A stretch of 64,000 nt of DNA from Ancylobacter novellus (GTDB lineage Bacteria > Pseudomonadota > Alphaproteobacteria > Rhizobiales > Methylopilaceae): positions 1 through 64,000 of the forward strand of contig QFPN01000005.1 of the NCBI GenBank assembly GCA_003241695.1, in the 5' to 3' direction. The notes under the pieces were generated by a model. The model did no database searches. It saw only the letters and a list, made by a program, of their open reading frames with translations, and was not told where the DNA came from. Positions 1 through 8,449 of this stretch are shown in pieces (within the stretch, counting starts at the first letter, position 1; every line of letters begins with the position of its first letter). Made by a program: the position numbers and the translations under genes.

Positions 1-1
1 G

Positions 2-454
2 CGGGGCCATATCGTCAACGTCACGTCCATGGGCGGCTTCATCACCATGCCCGGGATCACCTTCTATTGCGGAAGCAAATTCGCGCTCGAAGGCATCTCG
101 GAAGCGCTCGGCAAGGAAGTGGCGAGCTTTGGAATTCGGGTGACGGCGCTCGCTCCCGGCCAATTCCGCACGGACTGGGCCGGACGCTCGATGGATCGCA
201 CACCGCGCAGCATTGCCGACTATGACGCGCTCATGGATCCGATCCGCGTCGCACGACAGGCCAAAAGCGGCAACCAACCAGGCGATCCAGCCAAGGCTGC
301 GCAGGCGTTGCTCGCGCTGGTCGATGCCGAGAATCCGCCGGTGCGGCTGTTCCTGGGCGATGATGCACTTGGACTAGTCGAGCAGAAACTCGACGGGATG
401 CGGGCCGAAATCGGCGCGTGGGAGAAGCTTTCGCGTTCAACCAGCTTCGCATGA
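2..454 (+). CDS. SDR family oxidoreductase, C-terminal part (5' end outside window)
   Basis: The frame is open from the left edge and stops at 452-454, giving about 150 residues. It carries the catalytic core of a classical short-chain dehydrogenase/reductase: an NVTS segment with the catalytic Ser at 26-28, then Y-C-G-S-K with Tyr at 65-67 and Lys at 77-79, and a PG motif after the next strand (ALAPGQFRTD). The Rossmann glycine motif lies upstream and is not visible. It is an NAD(P)(H)-dependent oxidoreductase whose substrate cannot be inferred. An internal ATG at 29-31 cannot be the start because the catalytic Ser precedes it. Family confidence is high; function is unknown. Confidence 0.9.
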   Translation, partial: RGHIVNVTSMGGFITMPGITFYCGSKFALEGISEALGKEVASFGIRVTALAPGQFRTDWAGRSMDRTPRSIADYDALMDPIRVARQAKSGNQPGDPAKAAQALLALVDAENPPVRLFLGDDALGLVEQKLDGMRAEIGAWEKLSRSTSFA

Positions 455-476
455 CGAGCGCTTGAATCTACAGCAG

Positions 477-507
477 CTTATGAAGGCGTTCCGCGCGTCT
501 TCATAAG
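477..507 (+). terminator. Hairpin downstream of the SDR gene, possible terminator
   Basis: A perfect 9-bp inverted repeat, CTTATGAAG / CTTCATAAG, with a 13-nt loop lies 22 bp after the SDR stop codon. No T-run follows, so intrinsic termination is uncertain. It may instead stabilise the mRNA 3' end. Confidence 0.4.
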
Positions 508-649
508 TCCGCTGCGAGGTCGGAAGCTGCGATCGCGGCTCTCGGCTCTCAAGATATATCGGGCTGTAGCGTAGAATCGACGGCTTAACTCACCCGGCGG
601 ATTCGGTGATCGACGGCAATATCGCACCATAGAGGGCAATCGGCGATTC

Positions 650-739
650 TGGCGGAAGGGGTGGGATTCGAACCCACGGTGGAGTCGCCCCCACGGCGGT
701 TTTCAAGACCGCTGCCTTAAACCACTCGGCCACCCTTCC
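650..739 (-). tRNA. tRNA-Ser (UGA anticodon)
   Basis: Read on the minus strand, the acceptor stem GGAAGGG (739-733) pairs perfectly with CCCTTCC (660-654). The discriminator is G and CCA is encoded (652-650). The anticodon loop CTTGAAA has TGA at 705-703, with a 5-bp GCGGT/ACCGC stem. A long variable arm (GTGGGGGCGACTCCAC) marks a class II tRNA, and the T arm contains GGTTCGAATCC. The 90-nt length including CCA is normal for serine. It decodes UCA and, by wobble, other UCN codons. It stands alone between an SDR gene and rlpA. Confidence 0.98.
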
Positions 740-1018
740 GGCGCGCGATGTTTGCGCCATGCGGGCGCAAGCCGCAACTCCAAGTTCGCCGCTCCGCACT
801 GCGGCGACGGAGAAGGTAGCTGGTTGACGATGCATTAAAAATTGGTTGCCCTGCCGCATTTATGCCTTATTTTCACCGCCTCGTGGACGTTCGGACATGG
901 CGGTTCGGTGACGGATCAAACCGCCTTTTCTTCGGGGGAGAGAGCTGCCGCGCACGCGTCGGCGGATCGCAAGGCGCAAATTTCAGCGCGCCGCGACTTT
1001 CCTTCAGATGAAACGGGG

Positions 1019-2173
1019 ATGGACTTGATGGCCGACGCCGGAGCCCGTCGCGACGCTTCAGTGGCTCGATCAAAATCCTCATTCTCGATTTCGTTCGCGG
1101 CGCCCCTCGTGGTCGCGTGCTTGGCCGTCGCTGGCTGTTCGGCGCATGACCGTACGGTCGCCAGCGCAACGCCGACCGTTCCTCCCCCGACGCAGACTGC
1201 GGCTTCTAGCGGCGGCGCGCCTGCGGAGGTCGCGCTGGTGACCACGCAGACCGCGCCGGACGCGCGCAGCGCAGCGGGACGGGCCGTCGCCGGAGCCCAG
1301 CCGATGCGGCCCGTCGTCACGAGCGCCAAGGCCGCCGATCATCATCCGACGCGGGTGGGCAAGTCCGGCGGGGGGCTCGCCTCCTGGTACGGCGCGCGGT
1401 TCCAAGGCCGTCCGACCGCGAACGGCGAACGGTTCGACATGGGCGGCTTCACCGCCGCGCATCGCAGTTTCCCGCTGCCGTCCTATGTCCGCGTCACCAA
1501 CGTCTCGAACGGCCGTTCCATCGTCGTGCGCGTGAACGATCGCGGCCCCTTCCACGGCGGCAGAGTGATCGACGTCTCGCACCGCGCGGCCGACGTGCTC
1601 GGTTTCCGCGGCCATGGCGTCGGCACGGTGAAGCTCGACCTGATCGGTCCCGCGCCCGAAGACGGCAGCGACGACCGGAAGTTGCTCGCCTCGTATCAGG
1701 AGTTCGGCCGTCCCGCCGCTCCTCCCGGAACGCAGCTCGCCATGGCGCCGGTGTCAGACAGCCAGCTCGCCGGCGAAACGATGGGTTATGGCGAACGCGC
1801 AATCGCGGTGGCGAGCGCCGCCGTCACGCGATCCGCGGACTTTGTGAAATCGTCCGCCGTAACGGTGGCGTCGGGCGCGAAATCCGCGATCGGAAAAGTG
1901 ATCCCGGCGGCGCCCGAAAACCCGACGTCGACCGTTCCCGCGGAGCCTGTCGTCGCCTATGCCGCCGAAGAACGGCGGCCCACGCCGAAGCCGCGGGTCG
2001 TCGCGCCGTCCGAGCCCGTGCTTGCAAGCGCCGCTCCCGCCTCCTCGGCCGCAGAAGACGCCTCCGGCGAGCGTCCGTCGCTCGACGTTTCGTCGCGCAT
2101 CGCGGCGGGCTTCGACAGCTTCGGAAGCTTCGACGACGCCGCGTCGCAGCTTCGCTCCGGCGCCCTCCGATAA
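1019..2173 (+). CDS. rlpA: RlpA-like septal lytic transglycosylase lipoprotein
   Basis: This is a 384-residue lipoprotein with a signal sequence ending in a lipobox (LAVAGC, Cys40), a Pro/Ala-rich linker and a double-psi beta-barrel at about 119-211. RlpA enzymes cleave naked glycan strands at the septum. The four residues that form the active site in characterised RlpA are present with the known spacing: Glu137, Asp140, His148 and Asp174. The C-terminal 170 residues are low-complexity Ala/Pro-rich, and no SPOR domain is recognisable. The start is uncertain: ATG at 1019, ATG at 1028 (better spaced from GGGG at 1015-1018), or the frame's earliest ATG at 842. It lies just upstream of a D,D-carboxypeptidase gene. 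Confidence 0.87.
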   Translation: MDLMADAGARRDASVARSKSSFSISFAAPLVVACLAVAGCSAHDRTVASATPTVPPPTQTAASSGGAPAEVALVTTQTAPDARSAAGRAVAGAQPMRPVVTSAKAADHHPTRVGKSGGGLASWYGARFQGRPTANGERFDMGGFTAAHRSFPLPSYVRVTNVSNGRSIVVRVNDRGPFHGGRVIDVSHRAADVLGFRGHGVGTVKLDLIGPAPEDGSDDRKLLASYQEFGRPAAPPGTQLAMAPVSDSQLAGETMGYGERAIAVASAAVTRSADFVKSSAVTVASGAKSAIGKVIPAAPENPTSTVPAEPVVAYAAEERRPTPKPRVVAPSEPVLASAAPASSAAEDASGERPSLDVSSRIAAGFDSFGSFDDAASQLRSGALR

Positions 2174-2268
2174 CCCTGTCCGTGGAAAGGTCCGCTCGGC
2201 GCGACCGCGCCGATTGTGCCTTTGCTTGCCGCGCCGTATCGTTCCCATGGGGCGAGGGCGCGGTCGTC

Positions 2269-3492
2269 ATGCTGAATATCGTTTTCCGAACCGGTCGCCT
2301 AGCCCGAGCGGCTCTGGCGAAGGTTGCTTTCGCCGGCTTCGTCGCGTTCGCGGCCGTCGCCTCCGCTGCGGCGAAGGAGCCCGCCAAGCCCGCCGCGCCC
2401 ACCGACGCGCCCATCGCCTTCCTGTATGACGAGACCGCCGACGCGGTGCTCTACGCCAAGCAGGCCGACCTCCCGTCGCCGCCCGCAAGCATGGCGACGC
2501 TGATGACGCTGGAGCTCGTCTTCAAGGCGCTCGCCGAAGGACGTCTCACGCGCGAACAGACCTTCCGCATCACCGAGGACGCCTGGCGGCGCGGCGGCGC
2601 GCCGTCCCGCTCCTCGACCATGTTCGCGAAGCTCAATTCGGAGGTAGCGGTCTCCGATCTGCTGCGCGGCGTCATCATCCAGTCCGGCAACGACGCCGCG
2701 ATCACGCTGGCGGCTGGGCTCGCAGGCTCCGAACAGGCCTTCGCCGGCCAGATGAACCAGCGCGCCCGCGAGCTCGGCCTCACGCGCTCGACCTTCCGCA
2801 ACGCCACCGGCCAGCCCGATCCCGACCAGAAGATGACGGCGCGCGACATCGCCACGCTCGCCGCCCATCTGATCGAGGCCTATCCCGAGCAATACCGCGC
2901 CTTCGGCGAGCCGGAGTTCACCTGGAGCAAGATCACCCAGCGCAACCGCAACCCGCTGCTCGCCGACTATCCCGGCGCCGACGGCCTCAAGACCGGTTAC
3001 ACGCAGGATTCCGGCTACGGGCTGGTCGGCTCGGTGGTGCGCGACGGCCGCCGGTTGATCATCGTTCTGAACGGCCTCGAGACCGCCAAGGACCGTGCAG
3101 ATCAAGCGCGCAAGCTGCTCGACTGGGGCTTCAGCGCCTTCGAGCAGCGCCGGCTGTTCGCCGCGGGCGACGCGGTGGCGGAGGCGCGCGTCTTCGGCGG
3201 TGCGACGTTCCATGTGCCGCTCGTGCCCGAACGCGCGGTCGATCTGCTGACGCCCAAGGGCGACGACGCGCGGGTGACGGCGCGGGTGGACTATGCCGGC
3301 CCGGTGACGGCCCCGATCGCCAAAGGCCAGCGGATCGGGACGCTGAAAATCTGGCGTGGCGAGACTTTGACCGTCGAGACGCCTCTCGTCGCCGGCGCGG
3401 ACGTTACGGTCGGCGATCTTCCGCGCCGCGCCTTCGACGGCGCGATGGAGCTCGTCAGCGGCTGGGCCGGCCGGATCGTCGACCGGATCTGA
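2269..3492 (+). CDS. dacF: D-alanyl-D-alanine carboxypeptidase family (DacF/PBP5-type) with altered SxxK motif
   Basis: This is a 407-residue secreted serine peptidase-like protein (S11 family) with an N-terminal signal peptide ending near ASAAA, a peptidase domain and a C-terminal PBP5-type beta domain. The family trims the terminal D-Ala from peptidoglycan pentapeptides. Two of the three active-site motifs are intact: SGN at 139-141 and KTG at 241-243. The first motif should be S-x-x-K but reads S74-M-A-T77, with codon ACG at 2497-2499 instead of a Lys codon. Alphaproteobacterial relatives read SMAKLMT here as I recall them. Lys77 is the general base, so this copy may be inactive. The ATG at 2269 was chosen because it directly precedes the signal peptide. 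The stop overlaps the tmk ATG by one base. Confidence 0.9.
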   Translation: MLNIVFRTGRLARAALAKVAFAGFVAFAAVASAAAKEPAKPAAPTDAPIAFLYDETADAVLYAKQADLPSPPASMATLMTLELVFKALAEGRLTREQTFRITEDAWRRGGAPSRSSTMFAKLNSEVAVSDLLRGVIIQSGNDAAITLAAGLAGSEQAFAGQMNQRARELGLTRSTFRNATGQPDPDQKMTARDIATLAAHLIEAYPEQYRAFGEPEFTWSKITQRNRNPLLADYPGADGLKTGYTQDSGYGLVGSVVRDGRRLIIVLNGLETAKDRADQARKLLDWGFSAFEQRRLFAAGDAVAEARVFGGATFHVPLVPERAVDLLTPKGDDARVTARVDYAGPVTAPIAKGQRIGTLKIWRGETLTVETPLVAGADVTVGDLPRRAFDGAMELVSGWAGRIVDRI

Positions 3493-4157
3493 TGGCGGGA
3501 CGGTTCGTCACGTTCGAAGGGGGGGAGGGGGTCGGCAAGTCCACGCAGATCCGACGCCTCGCCGACCGCCTGCGGGCGCGCGGCCTAGACGTCGTGCTGA
3601 CCCGCGAGCCGGGCGGCTCTCCGCGCGCCGAAGCGCTGCGCGAGACGCTCCTGAGCGGGCGGGCCAAGCGCTTCGGCGTCCTTGCGGAAACCATTCTCGT
3701 CGCCTCCGCCCGCGCCGACCATGTCGACCGCGTGATCCGGCCGGCGATCGCGCGCGGAAGCTGGGTCCTGTGCGACCGCTTCATCGACTCGACCGCCGCC
3801 TATCAAGGCGCGCTCGGCGGCGTGGAGCCCGAGACGATCCGCGCGCTCGAGACGGTCGCGGCTTCCGGCGCCCGTCCGGACCTCACCATCATGCTCGACG
3901 CGTCCCCTGCGAGCGGCCTCGCGAGAGCGCGCAAGCGGGCCGGGGAGGGCGCTGCGGCCGACCGCTTCGAGAGCGAGGATGGACTGTTCCACGAACGGCT
4001 TCGCGACGCCTTCCGCGCGATCGCCGAAGCCGAGCCCGCGCGCTGCGCGCTCGTCGACGCAGAGGGAAAGGAGGACGACGTCGCGGCTCGAATCTGGAAC
4101 GAGGTGATCCGCCGGTTTGGCTTAACCGACAAATCCGAAGCGGGAGCCGCCCGATGA
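3492..4157 (+). CDS. tmk: Thymidylate kinase
   Basis: This 221-residue cytoplasmic enzyme phosphorylates dTMP to dTDP with ATP, an essential step in dTTP synthesis. The P-loop GGEGVGKST is at residues 10-18, the DRF-type nucleoside-binding motif reads CDRFIDSTAAYQG, and the lid region RKRAGEGAAADRFE is Arg/Glu rich. Length is normal for bacterial TMPK. It starts inside the dacF stop (TGATG) and ends in an ATGA overlap with holB, so it is translationally coupled on both sides. tmk-holB pairing is widespread and supports the call. Confidence 0.97.
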   Translation: MAGRFVTFEGGEGVGKSTQIRRLADRLRARGLDVVLTREPGGSPRAEALRETLLSGRAKRFGVLAETILVASARADHVDRVIRPAIARGSWVLCDRFIDSTAAYQGALGGVEPETIRALETVAASGARPDLTIMLDASPASGLARARKRAGEGAAADRFESEDGLFHERLRDAFRAIAEAEPARCALVDAEGKEDDVAARIWNEVIRRFGLTDKSEAGAAR

Positions 4158-5215
4158 TCGAGCCCGACGGCCCGCCCGAGGCCGACCGCCGCGCCGGTTG
4201 CCCGCATCCGCGCGAGACCGAGCGCCTCGTCGGCCATGCGAGCGCCGAGCGCGAACTGCTGACGGCGTTCCGCTCGGGCCGGATGCACCATGCGTGGCTG
4301 CTGACCGGAGCGGAGGGAATCGGCAAGGCGACGCTCGCCTATCGCATGGCGCGCTTCGCCCTCGCTCATCCGGAGCCGTCGACGGCGCTCGAAGCGGCGG
4401 CCGATCTTTCCGTCCCGCACGACGCCCCGGCTGCGCGGCGCCTCGCGCGGCTCGCCCATCCGGATCTGCTTCTGCTGCGGCGCGGCTGGAACGCCGAGCG
4501 CAAGACCCACTACGCCGAGATCCGCGTCGACGACGTGCGGCGCGCGACGGGCTTCTTCGGGGCGACCGCCGGGGAGGGGGGGTGGCGCGTCGCGATCGTC
4601 GACGCCGCCGACGACCTCAACGGCGCGGCCGCCAACGCCCTGCTGAAGGTTCTGGAGGAGCCACCGCCGCGCGCGATCTTCCTGCTGGTTTCGGCGACGC
4701 CGCGGCTACTGCCGGCTCCGGTGCGTTCGCGCTGCCGCACGCTTGCGATGAAGCCGCTCGCTTCGGCCGAAGTCGCCGAGGCGCTGCAGGGACTGCCGGA
4801 GATCGTCGAGGACCACGAGCCTGAGGCGCTCGTCTCGGCGGCGGAGCTGTCCGAAGGCAGCGTCGGGCGGGCGTTGTCGCTGCTCGCGAGCGACGGCGCG
4901 ACGCTGAGGAAGGCCGTCTCGGACCTGCTCGACCGACTGCCATCCGTCGACGTCAAAGCGAGCCACGCGCTTGCGGAGGATCTGGCGAAACGGGGCGGCG
5001 AGGAGCGCTTCGCGCTGTTCGTCGGTCTGGTGCAGGACTGGCTGCACGACCGCGCCCGCGCAGGCGCGGCGGTGAGGGAGCCGCGCCTTGCGCGGTTCGC
5101 GGAGGTATGGGAAAAGACGGCCCGCGCCGCCTGCGAGGTCGAGATCTTCAACCTCGACCGTCGGCCCTTCGTCCTCGAGACGCTGACCGAACTCTCCGGC
5201 CTCGTGCGCCGCTGA
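4154..5215 (+). CDS. holB: DNA polymerase III subunit delta'
   Basis: This 353-residue clamp-loader subunit opens and loads the beta sliding clamp together with delta and tau/gamma. An AAA+ fold is visible: Walker A-like GAEGIGKA, a long insertion, and the ...NALLKVLEEPP... helix followed by the S-R-C sensor motif (VRSRCR). The last P-loop residue is Ala rather than Thr/Ser, which is common in delta', a subunit that does not hydrolyse ATP. The ATG at 4154 overlaps the tmk stop by 4 bp. The same frame is open further upstream to 3770, but that part only shadows tmk. Confidence 0.95.
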   Translation: MIEPDGPPEADRRAGCPHPRETERLVGHASAERELLTAFRSGRMHHAWLLTGAEGIGKATLAYRMARFALAHPEPSTALEAAADLSVPHDAPAARRLARLAHPDLLLLRRGWNAERKTHYAEIRVDDVRRATGFFGATAGEGGWRVAIVDAADDLNGAAANALLKVLEEPPPRAIFLLVSATPRLLPAPVRSRCRTLAMKPLASAEVAEALQGLPEIVEDHEPEALVSAAELSEGSVGRALSLLASDGATLRKAVSDLLDRLPSVDVKASHALAEDLAKRGGEERFALFVGLVQDWLHDRARAGAAVREPRLARFAEVWEKTARAACEVEIFNLDRRPFVLETLTELSGLVRR

Positions 5216-5243
5216 CGCGGGTTTCGAGAGACCTGGATCAGCG

Positions 5244-6806
5244 ATGTCGGACGAGAAGACGCCCTACTACATCACCACCGCCATCGCCTATCCGAACGGC
5301 GCGCCTCACATCGGCCACGTCTACGAGGCGATCGCGACCGACGCCGTCGCGCGCTTCCACCGGCTGGACGGCCGCGACGTGCGCTTTCTCACCGGCACGG
5401 ACGAGCATGGGCTGAAAATGGCCCAGACGGCCGCGCGGGAAGGCGTGACGCCGTTCGAATGGGCGACGAAGAACGCCACCCGCTTCCGCGAGATGGACGA
5501 GCGCTACGGGATCTCGTTCGACCGCTTCATCCGCACGACCGACAAGGACCATTACGCCGCGAGCCAGGCGCTCTGGCGGCGGATGCGCGAGGCGGGCGAC
5601 ATCTATCTCGGCAAATACGAGGGCTGGTACTCGGTCCGCGACGAAGCCTATTTCGACGAGAGCGAGACGACGCTCGGCGAGGACGGAACCCGCAAGGCGC
5701 CGTCCGGCGCGCCGGTCGAATGGGTGGTCGAGGAAAGCTACTTCTTCCGCCTCTCCGCCTTCCAGGACCGGCTGCTGAAACTCTACGAAGAGCAGCCCGG
5801 CTTCATAGGCCCGGACGCGCGCCGCAATGAGGTTCTGGCCTTCGTGAAGCGCGGCCTCGCCGACCTCTCGATCAGCCGCACCACCTTCGACTGGGGCGTT
5901 CCGGTGCCGGACGACCCGAAGCACGTGATGTACGTCTGGGTCGACGCGCTGACGAACTACGTCACCGGCGCGGGTTTTCCCGACGAGGCTTCGGAGCTCT
6001 GGCGCTACTGGCCTGCGGACCTGCACGTCATCGGCAAGGACATCATCCGCTTCCACGCGGTGTTCTGGCCGGCGTTCCTGATGTCGGCCGGCGTGCCGCT
6101 GCCCAAGCGCGTGTTCGCGCACGGCTTCCTCTACAATCGCGGGGAGAAGATGTCGAAGTCGGTCGGCAACGTCGTCGACCCCTTCGCGCTCGCGGACGGC
6201 TACGGCGTCGACGCGGTGCGCTACTTCCTGCTGCGCGAGGTTCCGTTCGGTCAGGACGGCAACTACAGCCACGACGCGATCGTCGGCCGGCTCAACGCCG
6301 ACCTCGCCAACGACCTCGGCAATCTGGCGCAGCGCTCCCTCTCGATGATCGCGAAAAACTGCGAGGGCAGGGCGCCGCAGCCCGGCGCGTTAAGCGAAGC
6401 CGACCAGGCGATGCTCGACGCCGCCGACGCGCTGCTCACCAAGACGCGGCTCGCCTTCGGGGATCTCGCGCTGCATTCCGCGCTGGCGTCGATCTGGGCC
6501 GTCGTGGCTGAGGCGAACCGCTATTTCGCGAACGAGCAGCCCTGGGCGCTGAAGAAGACGAACCCCGAGCGCATGGCGACAGTGCTCTACGTCACCGCCG
6601 AGACCGTGCGGATCGTCGCCCTGCTGGCGCAGCCCTTCATGCCGACCGCGGCGGGCAAGCTGCTGGACCTGCTCGCCGTTCCGGAGGCCGAGCGCGGCTT
6701 CGACGCGCTCCGGGAGGGCAGGCGCCTTGCGCCCGGCTCCGCCCTGCCCGCGCCGCAGCCGGTGTTCCCGCGTTTCGTCGATCCGACGACGGAGGCCGCG
6801 CAGTGA
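5244..6806 (+). CDS. metG: Methionyl-tRNA synthetase
   Basis: This 520-residue class I synthetase charges tRNA-Met. The HIGH motif (PHIGHVYEA) is near residue 20 and the KMSKS loop (GEKMSKSVGN) is near residue 300, followed by an alpha-helical anticodon-binding domain. No Cys-rich zinc knuckle is seen in the connective peptide, and the C-terminal dimerisation/tRNA-binding extension of E. coli MetRS is absent, so it is the short form usual in alphaproteobacteria. It begins 28 bp after holB and overlaps tatD by 4 bp. Confidence 0.97.
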   Translation: MSDEKTPYYITTAIAYPNGAPHIGHVYEAIATDAVARFHRLDGRDVRFLTGTDEHGLKMAQTAAREGVTPFEWATKNATRFREMDERYGISFDRFIRTTDKDHYAASQALWRRMREAGDIYLGKYEGWYSVRDEAYFDESETTLGEDGTRKAPSGAPVEWVVEESYFFRLSAFQDRLLKLYEEQPGFIGPDARRNEVLAFVKRGLADLSISRTTFDWGVPVPDDPKHVMYVWVDALTNYVTGAGFPDEASELWRYWPADLHVIGKDIIRFHAVFWPAFLMSAGVPLPKRVFAHGFLYNRGEKMSKSVGNVVDPFALADGYGVDAVRYFLLREVPFGQDGNYSHDAIVGRLNADLANDLGNLAQRSLSMIAKNCEGRAPQPGALSEADQAMLDAADALLTKTRLAFGDLALHSALASIWAVVAEANRYFANEQPWALKKTNPERMATVLYVTAETVRIVALLAQPFMPTAAGKLLDLLAVPEAERGFDALREGRRLAPGSALPAPQPVFPRFVDPTTEAAQ

Positions 6807-7621
6807 GCGCTCCGCTCGTCGACAGCCACTGCCACCTCGATTTTCCGGACTTCGAGCCGGAGACCGACCAGATCGTCGAGCGCGCCCATGCGGGCGGCGT
6901 CGGGCTGATGGTCACGATCTCCACCCGAGTGCGCCGCTTCGAGCGGATCCTCGCGCTCGTCGAGCGGTATGACGGCGTGTTCGGCACGGTGGGCACGCAT
7001 CCGCACAACGCCCATGAGGAACTCGACGTCACCGTCGAGGAGCTGGTGCGGCTCTCCAGCCACCCGAAGATCGTCGGGATTGGCGAGGCCGGGCTCGACC
7101 ACCACTACGAGGGCGACTACGCGGCGCAGGAACGGGGCTTCCGGACCCACATCGCCGCGGCGCGCGAGACCGGCCTGCCGCTCGTCATCCACGCCCGCGC
7201 TGCCGACGAGCGGATGATCGAGGTGCTGGAGGACGAAACGGGGAAGGGGGCCTTCCCGGCGGTCCTGCACTGCTTCTCGTCGGGCGCCGAACTCGCCCGC
7301 CGCGGCGTCGCGCTCGGTCTCTATGTGTCTTTCTCCGGCATCCTGACCTTCAGGCGTTCCGAAGAGCTGAGGGCGATCGCGGCCGAGGTTCCGGCCGACC
7401 GCCTGTTGGTCGAGACCGACGCGCCCTACCTCGCCCCGGAGCCGTTCCGCGGCAAGCGCAACGAACCGGCGCATGTGGCGCGGACGGCGGCCGTTCTGGC
7501 CGATGTCCGCGGCTGGACGGCGGACGAGGCGGCGCGGGTGACGACGGACAATTTCTTCAGGCTCTTCAGCAAGATCGACAGGAATTCTCTTGTGACCACG
7601 AAAGGCCAACACGCCGCATGA
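6803..7621 (+). CDS. tatD: TatD family metal-dependent hydrolase (putative DNase)
   Basis: This is a 272-residue TIM-barrel hydrolase. Metal-ligand motifs appear in order: DSHCHLD at the N terminus, GTHPHNA, IGEAGLDHHYE, VIHARAAD, LHCFSSG and VETDAPYLAPEP. TatD proteins are 3'-5' exonucleases linked to DNA repair and clearance, though paralogues differ in substrate. Translation starts at GTG 6803, overlapping the metG stop (GTGA), and the stop overlaps the next start (ATGA). The metG-tatD-MBL order is conserved in alphaproteobacteria and suggests co-translation. Confidence 0.94.
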   Translation: MSAPLVDSHCHLDFPDFEPETDQIVERAHAGGVGLMVTISTRVRRFERILALVERYDGVFGTVGTHPHNAHEELDVTVEELVRLSSHPKIVGIGEAGLDHHYEGDYAAQERGFRTHIAAARETGLPLVIHARAADERMIEVLEDETGKGAFPAVLHCFSSGAELARRGVALGLYVSFSGILTFRRSEELRAIAAEVPADRLLVETDAPYLAPEPFRGKRNEPAHVARTAAVLADVRGWTADEAARVTTDNFFRLFSKIDRNSLVTTKGQHAA

Positions 7622-8424
7622 GCCTGCGCGTCACGATCCTCGGCTGCGGCTCGTCCGGCGGCGTGCCGCGGGTCGCCGTCGGCTGGGGAAAGTGCGACCC
7701 CGCCGAGCCTCGGAACCGCCGGCGACGCTGCTCGATCCTCGTGGAGCGCTTCGGCGGAGGCGAGGGCGGCGCGACGGCGGTTCTGGTCGATGTGGGGCCG
7801 GATCTGCGCGAACAGCTTCTCACGGCGGACGTCGACCGTCTCGACGGCGTGCTGCTGACCCACGACCATGCGGACCACACGCACGGGATCGACGATCTCA
7901 GGCCGCTCGTGATCCAGATGCGCCAGCGGATCGACGTCTGGTCGGACGCCCGCACAGCCGAAGTGGTGCAAAGCCGTTTCGGCTACGCCTTCGAGTCGCC
8001 GCCCGGCAGCGACTATCCGCCGATCCTCAACGACCGCCGCATCGAACTCGGACGCGCGGTCGTGATCGACGGCCCCGGCGGCGCCGTCGAAGCGCTTCCC
8101 ATCGACCTGATGCACGGAAAAACCTACCGCGCGCTCGGCTTCCGCTTCGGCGACCTCGCCTACACGCCGGACGTCAACGCGATCCCGGACGAGTCGGTCG
8201 AGGATCTGCGCGGCCTCGACGTCTGGATCATCGACGCGCTGCGAGACACGCCGCATCCGACCCATTTCTCGCTCGAGGACGCGCTCGGCTGGATCGACCG
8301 GCTGAAGCCTCGTCGCGCGATCCTCACCAATCTCCACACCGACCTCGACTACGCTACGCTCAAGCGCCGCCTGCCGCCGGAGATCGACGTGGCGTTCGAC
8401 GGGATGGTCGTGGAGGCGCGCTAA
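7618..8424 (+). CDS. MBL fold metallo-hydrolase (PhnP-like)
   Basis: This is a 268-residue cytoplasmic metallo-beta-lactamase-fold hydrolase. The H-x-H-x-D-H metal motif reads THDHADHTHG, with a further HGKTYRALG segment and a C-terminal LTNLHTDLDY. Cys and Arg residues in the N-terminal stretch (GWGKCDP..RNRRRRCS) are typical of the PhnP-like group, whose characterised member hydrolyses cyclic phosphates. The gene is coupled to tatD by a 4-bp overlap. The substrate here is unknown. There is no phosphonate gene nearby, so a phosphonate role is not supported. Confidence 0.9.
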   Translation: MSLRVTILGCGSSGGVPRVAVGWGKCDPAEPRNRRRRCSILVERFGGGEGGATAVLVDVGPDLREQLLTADVDRLDGVLLTHDHADHTHGIDDLRPLVIQMRQRIDVWSDARTAEVVQSRFGYAFESPPGSDYPPILNDRRIELGRAVVIDGPGGAVEALPIDLMHGKTYRALGFRFGDLAYTPDVNAIPDESVEDLRGLDVWIIDALRDTPHPTHFSLEDALGWIDRLKPRRAILTNLHTDLDYATLKRRLPPEIDVAFDGMVVEAR

Positions 8425-8449
8425 TTCGGACCGCGGGCGGACGCCGCCG

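Noticed and set aside
7618..8424. phnP assignment for the MBL hydrolase
   Set aside because: The fold and motif fit, but no phosphonate genes are nearby and the position after tatD is a general alphaproteobacterial feature.
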